Source: Stereocaulon alpinum (Eukaryota; Ascomycota; Lecanoromycetes; Lecanorales; Stereocaulaceae). Taken from it: a DNA stretch of 64,000 nt. The stretch's first letter is position 1; every line of letters begins with the position of its first letter. A program made the position numbers and the translations under genes. The notes below the pieces were generated by a model that made no database searches, was not told where the DNA came from, and saw only the letters and a program-made list of their open reading frames with translations. Shown here in pieces: positions 12,231 to 22,849 of the stretch. The DNA lies in assembly GCA_018257865.1 (NCBI GenBank), contig JAEUBA010000013.1, positions 1-64,000 on the forward strand. Reading direction: 5' to 3'.

Positions 12231-13574
12231 ATGTTTCTTCGAGGGCCAACGAGAGGCTCAAAGTATTCTGCATCAATCCTCTGTGGTGGCACGGCATTGA
12301 AATATTCTATTCGATGGAGACCTGAAAATCCTTTACAGCACTGGCATCTTGCCCCATCCTCCCACCAACTCGCCTCATCCTCATCTTCGAAGCGATGGCA
12401 GGCCCGCCAGGGAAGAGATCGGTTCGCCATAGACGCCAAAGTTCAAGGCTTGAAAAGCCGTGCTGCGTTCAAGCTTCTCGAAGTCTATCAAGCCCCCTTG
12501 CCGCATCCCAATGCTATATGCTTACAATGTTATTAGATCAATGAGAAATACCACTTGTTCCGGCGCGGCCAGACTGTGATTGATCTAGTACCTCTCCATA
12601 GCCTTTGCACATGTCAATCTACTTACTGACTGCTCTGTCTAGGGATATGCCCCTGGCTCTTGGTCCCAGGTATCTAGTTCATCGCCATCCCCAAATGCTC
12701 AGGGCTAATGCGCCAGAAGGTAGCAGTCGACCGCACATTCCCAAATGGTCGCGTCCTAGGCATCGATATAATCCCCGCCCAGCCACCCAAAGGCGTCTCC
12801 ACGATCCAAGGAAACTTCCTCTCGCCAGGCGTCCAAGAAGAAGTAAAGAAGTACCTCCGCGACTCGGACCGCGGAAGAATCAGACAGGAGCTGTCTATGC
12901 TTGAAGCAGAAGATGGAGAAGCTTCAATGACAGAAGACGACCTCGAAGAGACTTCTAGGAGCTACCTCGAGCTTGAGAAACGGGCCGAGAGTGCTGGGAA
13001 AGGACAAGAAGAGGAAGGGAAGAGGACGGTGCGAAAAGGGAAGGAGTCGGAAGACGAGGAGAAGGGAAGAATGGTAGATGTGGTCTTGAGCGATATGTCC
13101 GAACCCTGGGCGCAGACGGAGGGGTTTTGGAAGAGGAGTCTAAGTGATCCGTATTATAGGATGATGAATACGAGCGGTATGAGTTTTAGGGATCATGCTG
13201 GTAGTATGGTATGGGCAGGCCCCTACACCTGTTACCCTCTCAAGGTTCGACCAGCTCATTGAGGTGTTTTTGCTGTAGGATCTCTGCAATGCCGCCCTAA
13301 GCTTCACGTTCGACACGTTACGGACTGGCGGGCACTTCGTATGCAAGTTTTACCAGGGAGCGGAGGACAAGGCTCTTGAGGGGAAGCTGAAGGAGCTTTT
13401 CAAGAAGGTGCACAGAGAGAAGCCTGAAAGCTCAAGGAGCGTGAGTGTCTGTCATCAACGTGTTCGTGGTATAGGCGCTTACACGAGCGACAGGAATCTA
13501 AAGAGGCGTACTTTGTGGCACTGAGAAGGAAAGGGGATGCGAAGAAGGAGGCCATTTGGAAAGACAATTGGTAA
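12231..13574 (+). CDS. MRM2: Mitochondrial rRNA 2'-O-ribose methyltransferase (FtsJ/RrmJ family, MRM2-like)
   Basis: Six exons (12231-12482, 12537-12587, 12643-12669, 12717-13208, 13279-13440, 13494-13574) give about 354 residues. The basic, acid-poor N-terminus suits a mitochondrial presequence. FtsJ hallmarks are present: SRAAFKL with Lys81, the SAM-binding DLGYAPGSWSQ split across exons 2 and 3, Asp236 in LSDMSEPW, and Lys297 in FVCKFYQG, giving the K-D-K catalytic set. A highly charged insertion lies at about residues 150-228. Family members methylate the 21S/23S-type large rRNA using SAM. The first intron has a weak donor (GTCTAT) but is required to restore the conserved SRAAFKLLE-INEKY junction. 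The gene converges on ATG7, with stops 146 bases apart. Confidence 0.92.
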
Positions 13575-13719
13575 GTATTCGTACAGTGCTCATGTCCTTC
13601 TCCAGACTAACGCATACGACATACAGATCCAAATTACATTGATAATTTGAACTGTGGCTCCATGCAGCCCAACGGAGCCTTCCCACAGAACACCAATCAT
13701 GTACTCATACGGGCAAAGG

Positions 13720-16140
13720 TCATATGATCTCGCCCTCGCCATCTTCCTCTAAGCTACCCTCGTCGCTCATTTCCATATCAGCCAAAGCCTTCTCAGCTGC
13801 TCGTTGAACCTACTCTTAGTTAGTCACTGACATCGAAATCACTCGCAAATTTATTCACCTCTGCCAGCCCACTAAGCTCCTCTACATAGCCTTTCTCATT
13901 CAGTGCTCTCTTAACAAAGTTCCAACCTTCGGCTTTGTATGCGCCAGTAATCTTGTCAGAGCAGGCGCTACAGCTGTCATAACTGCTACCTCTGATTACC
14001 ATGTTCTGGAAGTTAGACAAGAAGCCACGAATTTGATGCGGTACGATGCCCAGCGGGTGGTCGCCTCGATCCTCTGAAGGATCTGTGGGAGCTGGAGCCA
14101 TGGCACCCAGGGAATTTTGCAGCAGGGAAACGAGGATCTCAACAAGTAGGGCTGATGCTATGGCTGCTACCCCTGGACGTGTTACTGTGCATTGTTGGTC
14201 CAGTGTTCGATCTGTAACGGACTGAGGGTGCACTTCATCAGTCGCAGGATCTTCTGTGGCCCGAAAGAAAACTCACATCTGCAGGCGCAACAACATCGTT
14301 ACAAAAATAACATCCCAGCTCCTTTCCTGGCTTATCGTCATCCTTCATTCCGTGCCTCATAACAACAAAACTGTCAAACCCCAACGCCGCATTCATAACG
14401 ATCTTGCCAGCAGCCTTTCCCATCACAGTAGGCAGCCACCGGCTCTCCCTCGTGTCCATCAGCAGAAAGATAGCATCGTGTTCATCAATTAGCCTACTCA
14501 ATGTTTCAAAATCATTCCTCACACTGGTTTCATCCAGAATGGGATGTCCAGCCATTGGCACCGACAATACGTGACCCATTGCCTGCACACCCGGATAAAT
14601 CTCCTTCAACGCTTCGAAAGCCCGAATAGCCTTTTTCGCTCCGCCTTCAAGGCAGTCATTGAAATTGAAGAGAGGTTGACGGACGGGGTTAGAGAAGGAG
14701 ACGGTGCCGTTGTCGACAAAGGTGATCTGGCGGACACCCCAGCCCATGAGATTCCGCGCTACATAGCTGCCCAGTGTCCCTGCTCCGAGCAAAAGGCACT
14801 TGGTATCTTTGATCTTCTCTAGATTCAATGTCGGAGCTATGCGCCACTTTATGAGCTTCAAATTGAGGTCAACAGCTTGATCAGCTAATCGTTGCGGATC
14901 CATATATTCCCCCAGATTAGCGATCCGACTTATTACCTTGCCAGCATCATTTCGCTCCCAGCCTGTCACTTTCGGCATATTAGACGATATCGACAGATCT
15001 TGAGCAGACGAGGTAGCTGATCCAGCGTCTCCAAGCGCTAGCGAAAGTATGATACTCTTCGCATCATCTCTCCGTGCTTGAACATCCCTGTAACATAAGA
15101 TTTGTACCTTCTCTAGCTTCCACCGCCGCCGTATGAGCACGAGAAGATTCCGCAACATCCAGCCCGGGTACGCCGGATACGTAGATGGGTCGGTAAAACA
15201 AATATATCTGTCCTCGGAGTCTATATCGTCGAAGAAGCCGTTCTCGTAGTCTAGTAATGATCCGATGGACCAGTTGAAACCTAGCTTTTCACCCGGCGTA
15301 CCAGGTGTGATAGGTCTGTAACTGGACTCTTCTTCTGCGGCAGCTGCACTTTCTGTAGAGTCCTTATAAAGGGCGAGCTCTGGAGATGTGAAACCCCTCA
15401 GCTTCTTCGCAAGGAAGAAACCATGCTGCCGCGAGTCAACTTGGTATCGCCATGTTTGGACTGAATCAACCAGCGCGGCTGTCTCTTGGCCGGTCATATG
15501 AACGACTAGATCTTCCTCTAAGTATGTTTCTTCATCTGGTTCTGTGTCGATGCTGGGTATCAACTTCCAAGAGCGTTCAGAGTGTAGAGCTGGGAAAGCG
15601 AAGAGATAGGTGAATTTGTATTTCTTGAGGTCGGCAAAGCAGATGACGGTAAAGGACGCTAGTAGGGACGGACATGAGTATATGGTGCCATCGTTGATCG
15701 CATCCCAGATCTAACGGGTAGTCAGCGAAGGCTGGCGCAGATGAAGGAAAATAATGATGAGGGAGTCTGACGGTATGAGCTGCTTGCGACAAGATTGCTC
15801 CCTTATCTAGTGTCCTATACTCCTCTACAGTGTTGACATTCTTGATCATTCCCTCTGCTCTGCAACATCCTGCAGGCACTCTAAACGCGCACTATTAACA
15901 GGCATCCGTATTCTGCGGATATTAGAAGACTAACGCATCGTTCGTCAGAGCATTGCCGTGAACCTGCAATCGACACGAAGCTTCAGGCGCGTCGGTTTGA
16001 CGGATCTCGTACAACCCAAGCAGTCTCCTGGCCGAATCATCAAGCTTATCATGATTGATCTTGTGCGAAGCAAGAGAAGTGTAGAAGGGGAGCTCGATAT
16101 CTGAGGTGAAGGTTGCGAATTTCAGCATTTTGACGGACAT
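13720..16140 (-). CDS. ATG7: Ubiquitin-like modifier-activating enzyme Atg7 (autophagy E1)
   Basis: Five exons on the minus strand (16140-15935, 15880-15772, 15710-14277, 14221-13859, 13809-13720) encode about 733 residues. The N-terminus FATFTSDIELPFY is typical of Atg7. The adenylation domain has the nucleotide loop GAGTLGS near 414-420 and a zinc-binding CxxC (CYFC near 572-575) with a second cysteine pair in SCSACSD. The catalytic cysteine is near 594 in QQCTVTRPGVA. The protein ends in the acidic tail usual for the family. Atg7 activates Atg8 and Atg12 and passes them to Atg3 and Atg10 in the cytosol. An in-frame ATG at 16,218 would add 26 Arg-rich residues; I prefer 16,140 because conservation begins right after it. 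The last intron uses donor GTGAAT and branch site CTAAC. Confidence 0.95.
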
Positions 16141-16487
16141 TGTATGTAGGAGACATGGAGCTCTAGCTCGGGAAGCTTCAAGACGAGGTAGACGGCGCTG
16201 TGTTCTCGCAGCATTCATAATAATCAGCTGATTGAGGTCATCGGCGCATTATCGTTGCCTCGCGATGGCTGGGACGCTAGCAAGAAGGCTACGGCCCGTC
16301 CCGTTGCGCCACGAACGCGGGATCCACGCGTTCCTGTTAACAATATGATGCTGGGCGTGGAGAACACTTTGCTTGGTGAGTCGTTCGAGGCGTGTTAAAA
16401 GAATGTTATGTACTAAATTGCTGCACACGTAGTTTCATTTTGTATCTCTTCTCAAACAACCGTCTCGAAGCCTTGTTCGTGAACACC
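16141..16487. promoter_or_regulatory. Shared divergent promoter, ATG7 and DCD1
   Basis: 347 bases separate the two divergent start codons, so both core promoters must lie here unless ATG7 starts at 16,218. No specific binding motif was identified with confidence. Confidence 0.5.
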
Positions 16488-17822
16488 ATGCTCATCGGCC
16501 TTTGTGGAGGTAACGTGCCCAGATGAAAATACTGACAATCAGTCGTACAAGCTGACATTAGATACCCAGGAATTTGCGCCGGCAAGAACTCTGTCGCAGA
16601 TTATCTGGTAGACAACCATGACTTTTCGCGACTGTATTTAAGCGAAGAAGTCCCCCCCTTAGGGAACCTGCACATGAACGGGGTCAACGGCGTCGCCGCT
16701 TTCTTAGAGCGATCATTTTCCAATGTCGACACCCTGCTGGAATTCGTAACGAAGCACTGGAAGCAACGATGGGTAACAACCGATGTTTGGAATGAGAAAG
16801 TTCTCGAGAGCCTACTACGACGGCCTTCTTTCATTCTTGTCAGCGTAGATGCGCCTGTAAGTTTGCGATGTCAACGATTCCGAGAACGGTGGGTCTGATA
16901 AAGGGAGTTTCTTTCGTCTGAATACGCCTGATATTCATACAGATGCGAGCGATATAATGAAACCCCACCAACTCTTGAAGAATTCGTCGTCCGCTCCGAC
17001 CACCACCTCTACCACCAGCAAAAAGGTCTAGCATGCTTGATAGACTGCGCCGAAGTCCGCCTCATAAATCAGACATCTTCCCTTCGTACCTTGCATTCTG
17101 CCTTAGCACAGCTAGACCTAGCAAACGAGGAGCGATTACGGCCAAATTGGGATCAGTACTTCATGCAGCTAGCCTCTCTAGCGGCGCAGAGGAGCAACTG
17201 CATGAAGCGGCGCGTAGGTTGTGTACTGGTCAGGGAGAAGAGGGTGATTAGTACCGGGTACAATGGCACGCCGAGAAATCTGAGGAATTGTAACGAAGGG
17301 GGTTGTGAGTCCTACTCCATTACCATGTCACAATCTGCAGCGTTCTAACGTCCTTAGGTCCACGCTGCAATGCCGGCCAGAAAGCCGGTGTCGGGCTTTC
17401 TACCTGCTTGTGCATTCACGCCGAGGAGAATGCTTTGCTTGAAGCTGGACGTGAGAGAATTAGAGAGGGGTCGACTCTTTATTGCGATACGTAGGTGTTC
17501 CGGAGCTTTGTTGCTAACGCTTGTGCTAACATGGAATGTGCAGGTGTCCATGCCTAACCTGCAGCGTTAAGATAACCCAAGTCGGTATCTCAGAGGTCGT
17601 GTACTCCCAAAGCTATAGCATTGACGAAGCCGTAAGTCTCTTGTAATATCTAATTTACGGGCAGATGAGACTGAAAGGAGGTAGACAGCAGAAGTTTTCA
17701 AAGAAGGAGGTGTGAAGCTCCGCCAATTCTCGCCTGTGAGTGTATGCTCCGACCTTGTTCTGAAACTTAATCTCACAGATAGCCAGCCGCACAAGGGTTT
17801 GGTCCATCTTGCTGGCAAGTGA
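16488..17822 (+). CDS. DCD1: Deoxycytidylate (dCMP) deaminase
   Basis: Seven exons (16488-16509, 16570-16888, 16943-17304, 17358-17490, 17544-17631, 17685-17735, 17787-17822) encode about 336 residues. The N-terminal third has a P-loop-like GGICAGKNSVADYL and resembles dephospho-CoA kinase-type folds, as in fungal Dcd1. The C-terminal zinc deaminase domain carries the HAE catalytic motif (CIHAEENALLEA) and the zinc-binding CPCLTC. It converts dCMP to dUMP for thymidylate synthesis. The first exon is only 22 bases. The last acceptor is uncertain: AGCCAG before CCGCAC gives a short tail PHKGLVHLAGK, while two upstream acceptors give other C-termini ending within about 30 bases. Confidence 0.9.
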
Positions 17823-18254
17823 AATGCTTCGAACAGGTTAACTGTGAATGATTACTGTATAGAACGGTGAACAAGTTAAGACTCTCACTGTGCATGTTTT
17901 CGAAGGTAGGTGCCAGCAAGAGGGTGCTACCATTAATGCGACACGGGTGAGATCTTTTGTGTATTAGATTGCAGGTAGTGAAATGGGTCCTACGAGCAGA
18001 CGAATTGAGGGGTCGAGCTATCGAAGATACTGGAGGGTAACAGAGCAGTGGACGCGAGATGTATTCATTGGTAGTGAGACGAAAGGATCTGATCACATTG
18101 CTATTAGAGGTATAGAAAACAGACTCCCTTACAAGACTCGACAGCTTCACCATCAACTCGCTCTGTTCTCATGTCACCCGAAAATCAACGCCAGCAGACT
18201 TCACTAGGATTCATCCCAGCGCCCCAGCAATTTAAGACTGGGTGGCAATAGCGA
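17823..18254. other. Intergenic, convergent DCD1 and PIL1-type gene
   Basis: 432 bases between two convergent stops. Short open frames are present but show no family features. I see only probable 3' untranslated sequence. Confidence 0.5.
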
Positions 18255-19384
18255 TCAAGCTGCATGCTGATAGCTCGAAGTGTGTTCAGTCTGCGCAATA
18301 GTTGAGCCTCCACTAACATCGCGGGTATAGCTGGGCTCACTCGTAGTGCTCCCTGCCTCAATCGCCGCCGGCAACTCTTCTTGTCCACTCACACTCGTCC
18401 CAGCCGTCCCAGTCCCAGTCTGAGCAGGCATTAGGTTGACGCCCATGTTCGTTGCCAAGCTTGGGATGGGTTCGAGGTTCGGCGTCCATTCGCGGAGATC
18501 TTCCTCTGCATCGTTCAGGATTTGGCGGGCTTGGCTGGCATGCTCGAAGGCTGGGCGTGTGTCGCCTGGGACGACAGGCGTGTCGTCAAGGAGATTCAGC
18601 AAGCGGCGACCGTGGCGGGCTAGCATGATTTGCTTTTCGGCGCGCTCGATTGTAGCGGCGAAATGCAGGTCGTAGGCTTCCTTGAGCTTCTGGCGGGTCT
18701 GGCAAGGCTGTGAGTACAAAGGTTTGGGAAAGAGTAGCTGTTAGCACATACGATGTTGGTCAGTTGAGCTTCGGCAACCAAATTCTGCGCCTCCGCTCTA
18801 ACAAGCTCCTGCTCAAGCTGTACGATCTTTGTGCTTGTCGGTTCCTTATACTTGAGCTTCGCAATCTCATCTCCAATCTTAGCCTTATGGTCGCGACTCG
18901 GTTGCACCGAGCTCTCTGTGTTCCGGATCTGCTTGAGCACTCCACGATAATCTTCTAGATTCTGAGCGAAAACATCCTCTTGTTCCCCAATTTCGGAGAG
19001 AAGGACGCCCAGCTTGTCAGAAATGTCGGAGATGGATTCGTCGCTTGTGGCTTCGCCCCAGTCTGAGAGCTGGGAGGCGATGGAGATTCGTTCGCGGCTG
19101 GCAGATTCGTAGGCACCGATTACATGGTTCTCGCTTTTGATGATCTTGAAGAGCTTCTTCGACAGTTCGGGTTGTGCGACGCCGCGAAGGGAGGCCATGG
19201 TAAAGCGGTGTTTGGGTGCCGAGCTGGAGCCGCCGGTGGCGGTAGAGGCATTGTCCTTTTTAGACCTGACCGAGAGGGAGCGATTCCTGATCAAAGCACA
19301 GACCATGTCAGCGAATACTATGGGATACCATGGGTAAAATGCACGCCGTGGCACATGGCGAGCTGAGTTAGTGTTGACTTACAT
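18255..19384 (-). CDS. PIL1: Eisosome core component, PIL1/LSP1 family (BAR domain)
   Basis: Three exons on the minus strand (19384-19383, 19286-18752, 18698-18255) give about 326 residues. The start codon itself is split: the first exon contributes AT before GTAAGT, and the next exon begins G AAT CGC, so the protein reads MNRSLSVRSKK. The central region (ELSKKLFKIIKSEN, SDWGEATSDESISD, LLDDTPVVPGDTRPAF) matches the Pil1/Lsp1 BAR-like domain that bends the plasma membrane at eisosomes. The C-terminal tail is Ser/Thr/Pro-rich, suited to phosphorylation, which is known to control Pil1 assembly. Pil1 and Lsp1 are close paralogs, so the symbol is by family only. The second intron's acceptor was placed at TTGCCAG to keep LTNI-TRQKLKEAY continuous. 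Confidence 0.9.
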
Positions 19385-19800
19385 GGTGGAGGGCTGTTAC
19401 AATCTTGGTTCGTTGCGGGGGTTTTTAGGTTCGGATTGCAATCAAAGCTTCCAGGCAGCTTCTGCAGGTACGTTCGAAGTTAGTATTAGCTATTAAGATG
19501 TAGCTGGAGGATGTGATAATGGCAAGTAGGTAGTAGGTAGCAACGCAATCAAAGGGTCTCCCACATGATTGGCTGACGCGCCAAGACCAGCGTCAGCGGC
19601 GGGCCCTCAAGGACCTCTTTTCTACCTTCACCACCGACCAATTTGGACGATCAATCGAGATGATCAACTTCTCTGTCCTCTCCGCTTTGGGTATTTCAAA
19701 GGCCCTGTGGCTGTGTATAGCCGGACGAGACCTAGAGCCTACAATTGAGCGCGGACTTGCGTGTGATGGCCACAAGGATTCAAGGCTGAGATAGCAGACC
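19385..19800. promoter_or_regulatory. Upstream region of the PIL1-type gene
   Basis: 416 bases between the PIL1 start and the downstream end of the metallophosphoesterase gene. It must hold the PIL1 promoter and 5' leader. No defined motif recognised. Confidence 0.4.
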
Positions 19801-20706
19801 TCATAGATACACAATCACAGGCCCCCTCCTCTCCGTATCCTTCAATCCTCCTACAATGGCCGCATTGACCAGCACCGTCCCGCTCTCACCTCTCGACCAT
19901 ATTATAAACCCAATGAATCGCGCAGACATCTCGATCAAGTCAAATACAGCCTTCACTCCACCAATCCAGCCTTTCGGCCCTCGACAGATCCTCTCGTACA
20001 GCGCCTGAAACCTATCATACACCAAAAGCTCTCTGCCATAACCGGCATGGATATGTCCAAAAACATGCAACCTTGGCCTCGTCCTCCACAGCTCCCCCAG
20101 CAAATTGTCATCCCCATAGCCAGCAACATCGAGGTGAAACCGAGGTGGCATATGCGTGACAAGGATGTCACATCTCATGTCGAGGTGACCAGTCCAGGGA
20201 TCTTCATGCCGGGCATATTGGAAAGCCCATGTGCCAGGAGTCGGGGTCCAAGCACTACCATACATCCATTGAGAGCCTTCGCCTGGCAAAGATACTTCCG
20301 TGGCGCTGTCTTGTAAGTAGGTGATTCCCTTCCACTCTAGCTTGGCTCTCTCTTCGGATCCAAGACACATGTCATGATTACCTGCGATTATGACTTTGCT
20401 GGGGTGGGGGAAAGTCCTGAGCCAGCTCAATGCCGTGGACATCTCGTCCAAGGTCCCGCTTTGAGTCAGATCGCCTGCGTGGATTAAAATATCTCCATAA
20501 GGAATTTCAGGCTGATTGTTGTGGGTATCGGAGATGCAAATGACTTTGGTGCCTCTGCTTCTGCGATTGAGGGTATGCCTCTGTTGCTGTAGATCGTAGA
20601 GTAATCTGGCCAAGAACTTGCATGGCGAGGCGATGAATAGTTGCCATTGCGTAGGTTTCGGTCGGTGCAACAAAGCATCAAGGCCGGGTCTAGGTTGCCC
20701 AAACAT
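19801..20706 (-). CDS. Calcineurin-like metallophosphoesterase
   Basis: A single exon encodes 301 residues from the first in-frame ATG (MFGQPRPGLD). It has the full metallophosphoesterase signature: SDTH (Asp60, His62), GDLTQSG (Asp79), GNHD (Asn110, His111), THMPPRFH and GHIHAGYG, which together bind two metal ions. The overall spacing resembles MPPED1/2-type and fungal single-domain phosphoesterases that act on cyclic nucleotides or other phosphodiesters. The true substrate cannot be told from sequence. There is no signal peptide. A hydrophobic stretch near the C-terminus (ARFIGFIIW) is probably part of the fold. Confidence 0.88.
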   Translation of the reverse strand: MFGQPRPGLDALLHRPKPTQWQLFIASPCKFLARLLYDLQQQRHTLNRRSRGTKVICISDTHNNQPEIPYGDILIHAGDLTQSGTLDEMSTALSWLRTFPHPSKVIIAGNHDMCLGSEERAKLEWKGITYLQDSATEVSLPGEGSQWMYGSAWTPTPGTWAFQYARHEDPWTGHLDMRCDILVTHMPPRFHLDVAGYGDDNLLGELWRTRPRLHVFGHIHAGYGRELLVYDRFQALYERICRGPKGWIGGVKAVFDLIEMSARFIGFIIWSRGESGTVLVNAAIVGGLKDTERRGPVIVYL

Positions 20707-21552
20707 TCTTTCTTTCAACAATGCAAGTTCCCTAGATTTCTCATGGTATTACAATCAATCATGAACCTACATACACATAATGAAGGGATCCAATATGTGG
20801 TAGCCTCGAGACTCAAGGAGCAGTAAACACGTGGCTGGATTTGGCAGGTTTGCCGGCCTTGCAGAACCGCGCGGCTCCAAGTGACCAGTAACCATATTCC
20901 TACAGCATCGATACGTTATCTTAGTAACGCCGGCATTGCAGAGTTCGACCTGACTAAGGTACATATGCATCAAGATCATGGTCCTATAGGGCATTCACGA
21001 CAAACTATCTGATCCTACTAGAGCCATGGCGCTCTGGCCTAGGCCGGGAATCCTTTGCCGCCTCAGCTGGGGCTAACTATCCAGAGAGAAGTCTTCGATA
21101 CGCGTTTCGTATTTCTGACACTTGCTTTTGCTCGTTGTTTTGACTCCGTTTCGATTAATGTTTGAGTTATGCCGTTCCAGACTTGTACGCGCAAGCATAG
21201 CCCCGTTTCTCGGTTTAGAATAAAATAGTTCGGTCAGCTCGTATTGCTTCAAATTCGGTGGCAAAAGCATCATCGTCTTTGAAAGGCTATTCCCACATGA
21301 ATCTAGACCTATTTATTGGTGTCTTGCAGTCGTTCCTGTAGGATTTCGCTCTCAGACTAGAGCGTTAAAGTCCTTCCGAGCTCAAGAAATCCTTCAGAAT
21401 CCTATTTCAAGATCCTTCTGCCCCTCGTTCTACCCCACCGGCCGCCCATTCTACAGCGTCCACTTTGAGTGAGTCGAGCACAATCTCTGCGAGCAGAGCC
21501 TCTCCTCCAGTCGCTTCCCATCCAATTCTACAATCCGTTCTCTCGAAGGACG
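20707..21552. other. Intergenic region, no confident gene
   Basis: 846 bases with only short open frames. It should contain the promoter of the metallophosphoesterase gene and the leader of the small downstream ORF. No RNA gene or repeat was seen. Confidence 0.45.
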
Positions 21553-21747
21553 ATGTGCATTCCAGTCGTCTACCCCAAGCGCACCTATGCCACCACCTCA
21601 CGTCCCGCCGTCCGCGTCGTCGAGACCCACCAACGGTATGCCGCGCCTCATAGCAGAACGACTGTGAAAAGGTCTTACGGGACCAAAGCGTCCATGCCCT
21701 CGGTGAAGATCAGGGAAACAACTACAACGAGGCGCTGGAGAAGATGA
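21553..21747 (+). CDS. Small basic ORF, 64 residues, unknown function
   Basis: An ATG-started frame encodes MCIPVVYPKRTYATTSRP and continues to a basic, Thr-rich end (TTTTRRWRR). It has no membrane segment and no recognised domain. The composition (Arg, Thr, Ser, Val) differs from the random shadows around it, and the pyrimidine-rich sequence before the ATG would suit a leader. An unannotated intron or longer gene is possible. I regard it as plausible but unproven. Confidence 0.4.
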   Translation: MCIPVVYPKRTYATTSRPAVRVVETHQRYAAPHSRTTVKRSYGTKASMPSVKIRETTTTRRWRR

Positions 21748-22849
21748 CGGCGAACTAGGTGACAAGAGGCGCAGAATATTGTAAGGCTTCAGGCATTTGT
21801 TCTAGGGTATAGGGATGGATGGGCGTCGGAGTACGTACTATCAAACATCGTTAGAGTATATACTATTAGATACATCTTGCCTACATTATATCTCGTTACA
21901 CGCAATAAGAGCCATTGTTGACCCCGCAGCAGTCACCAAATTGGAGAAAACATCATCGCTCGTGTCCAGATCATGGCAATTATTCTCAAATTGACTTGGA
22001 TACGTGTTGACCTCGCTGGGTAAAGTGGCAATGATCGGGACCATCCGTTCTCAAGTCTGCTCAATTACACCTTGATCTCGCCCAATAATGATATAAGAGC
22101 CAGGACTGCAGAGCTCCAATCGACGAGAATACATGGACGGGAGAGCTGCACTGACACACAACGCAAGTTAAGCCGGCGAATGTTGCAATGTTCGGGAAAG
22201 AAACTCTAGAATTCGCACGAACAGTGGGGAACGAATCGACCAATAGCATACCGCAAGGTAAGGAAGCCGTGAAGAGCGCTATTACAGCTCGGGCGAAGCC
22301 ACTCACTGACAAACATGATGGGATTTAAGCCCCTGAACTGGCAAAACCGTGGAGAACAATCATTGAAACCTGCCGAATGCAAGGGGATCTAAGTGTGCAA
22401 TGCAGCTTGCACGCCACTCAAACCACGGAAGATCAGCCATCTTAGGCAGGGCAAGAGCCCCTTTGCGTATGAGATGATGGGTGAATATGTATCGATCTCG
22501 CTAGGTACGGTATCAACACAGCGCGATAATGGGGCGGTAGCTATTCTATTTCGAAAATCCATGCCCCGCTAGACCTGTCTGCATCACTGTACATCTTCAT
22601 CTTCTCCTATATATCATGACTATCAGAGGCCTTTTCGAGACTGAACTGTAGAGATGTTATATAACAGCCAATAGTCACCGTCCATCAACTTGGCCGTCCC
22701 TGTCGACTTTCACTGATGAAATCGAATTTTCCTCGGGCCTCCGGTCCATCTCAGTCTTGTAGCCCACTCCCAGTTGGGAAAAAGAGTTGATACATTGATT
22801 TGGATGTTAGACAAAAGTGGTTGAAATTCCTCAACGACGCAAAAAGTAA
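21748..22849. other. Intergenic region, no confident gene
   Basis: About 1.1 kb between the small ORF and the 3' end of SSR4. A minus-strand frame at 22,061-22,312 has no family features. Nothing else was seen. Confidence 0.45.

Noticed and set aside
16141..16218. N-terminal extension of Atg7 from an upstream ATG
   Set aside because: The 26 extra residues are Arg-rich and lie outside the region where family conservation starts. Possible but not preferred.
16861..16888. Intron starting at the strong GTAAGT at 16,859 in DCD1
   Set aside because: Splicing there removes VSLRCQRFRER, which fits the family alignment; the later donor GTGGGT keeps frame into CERYNETP.
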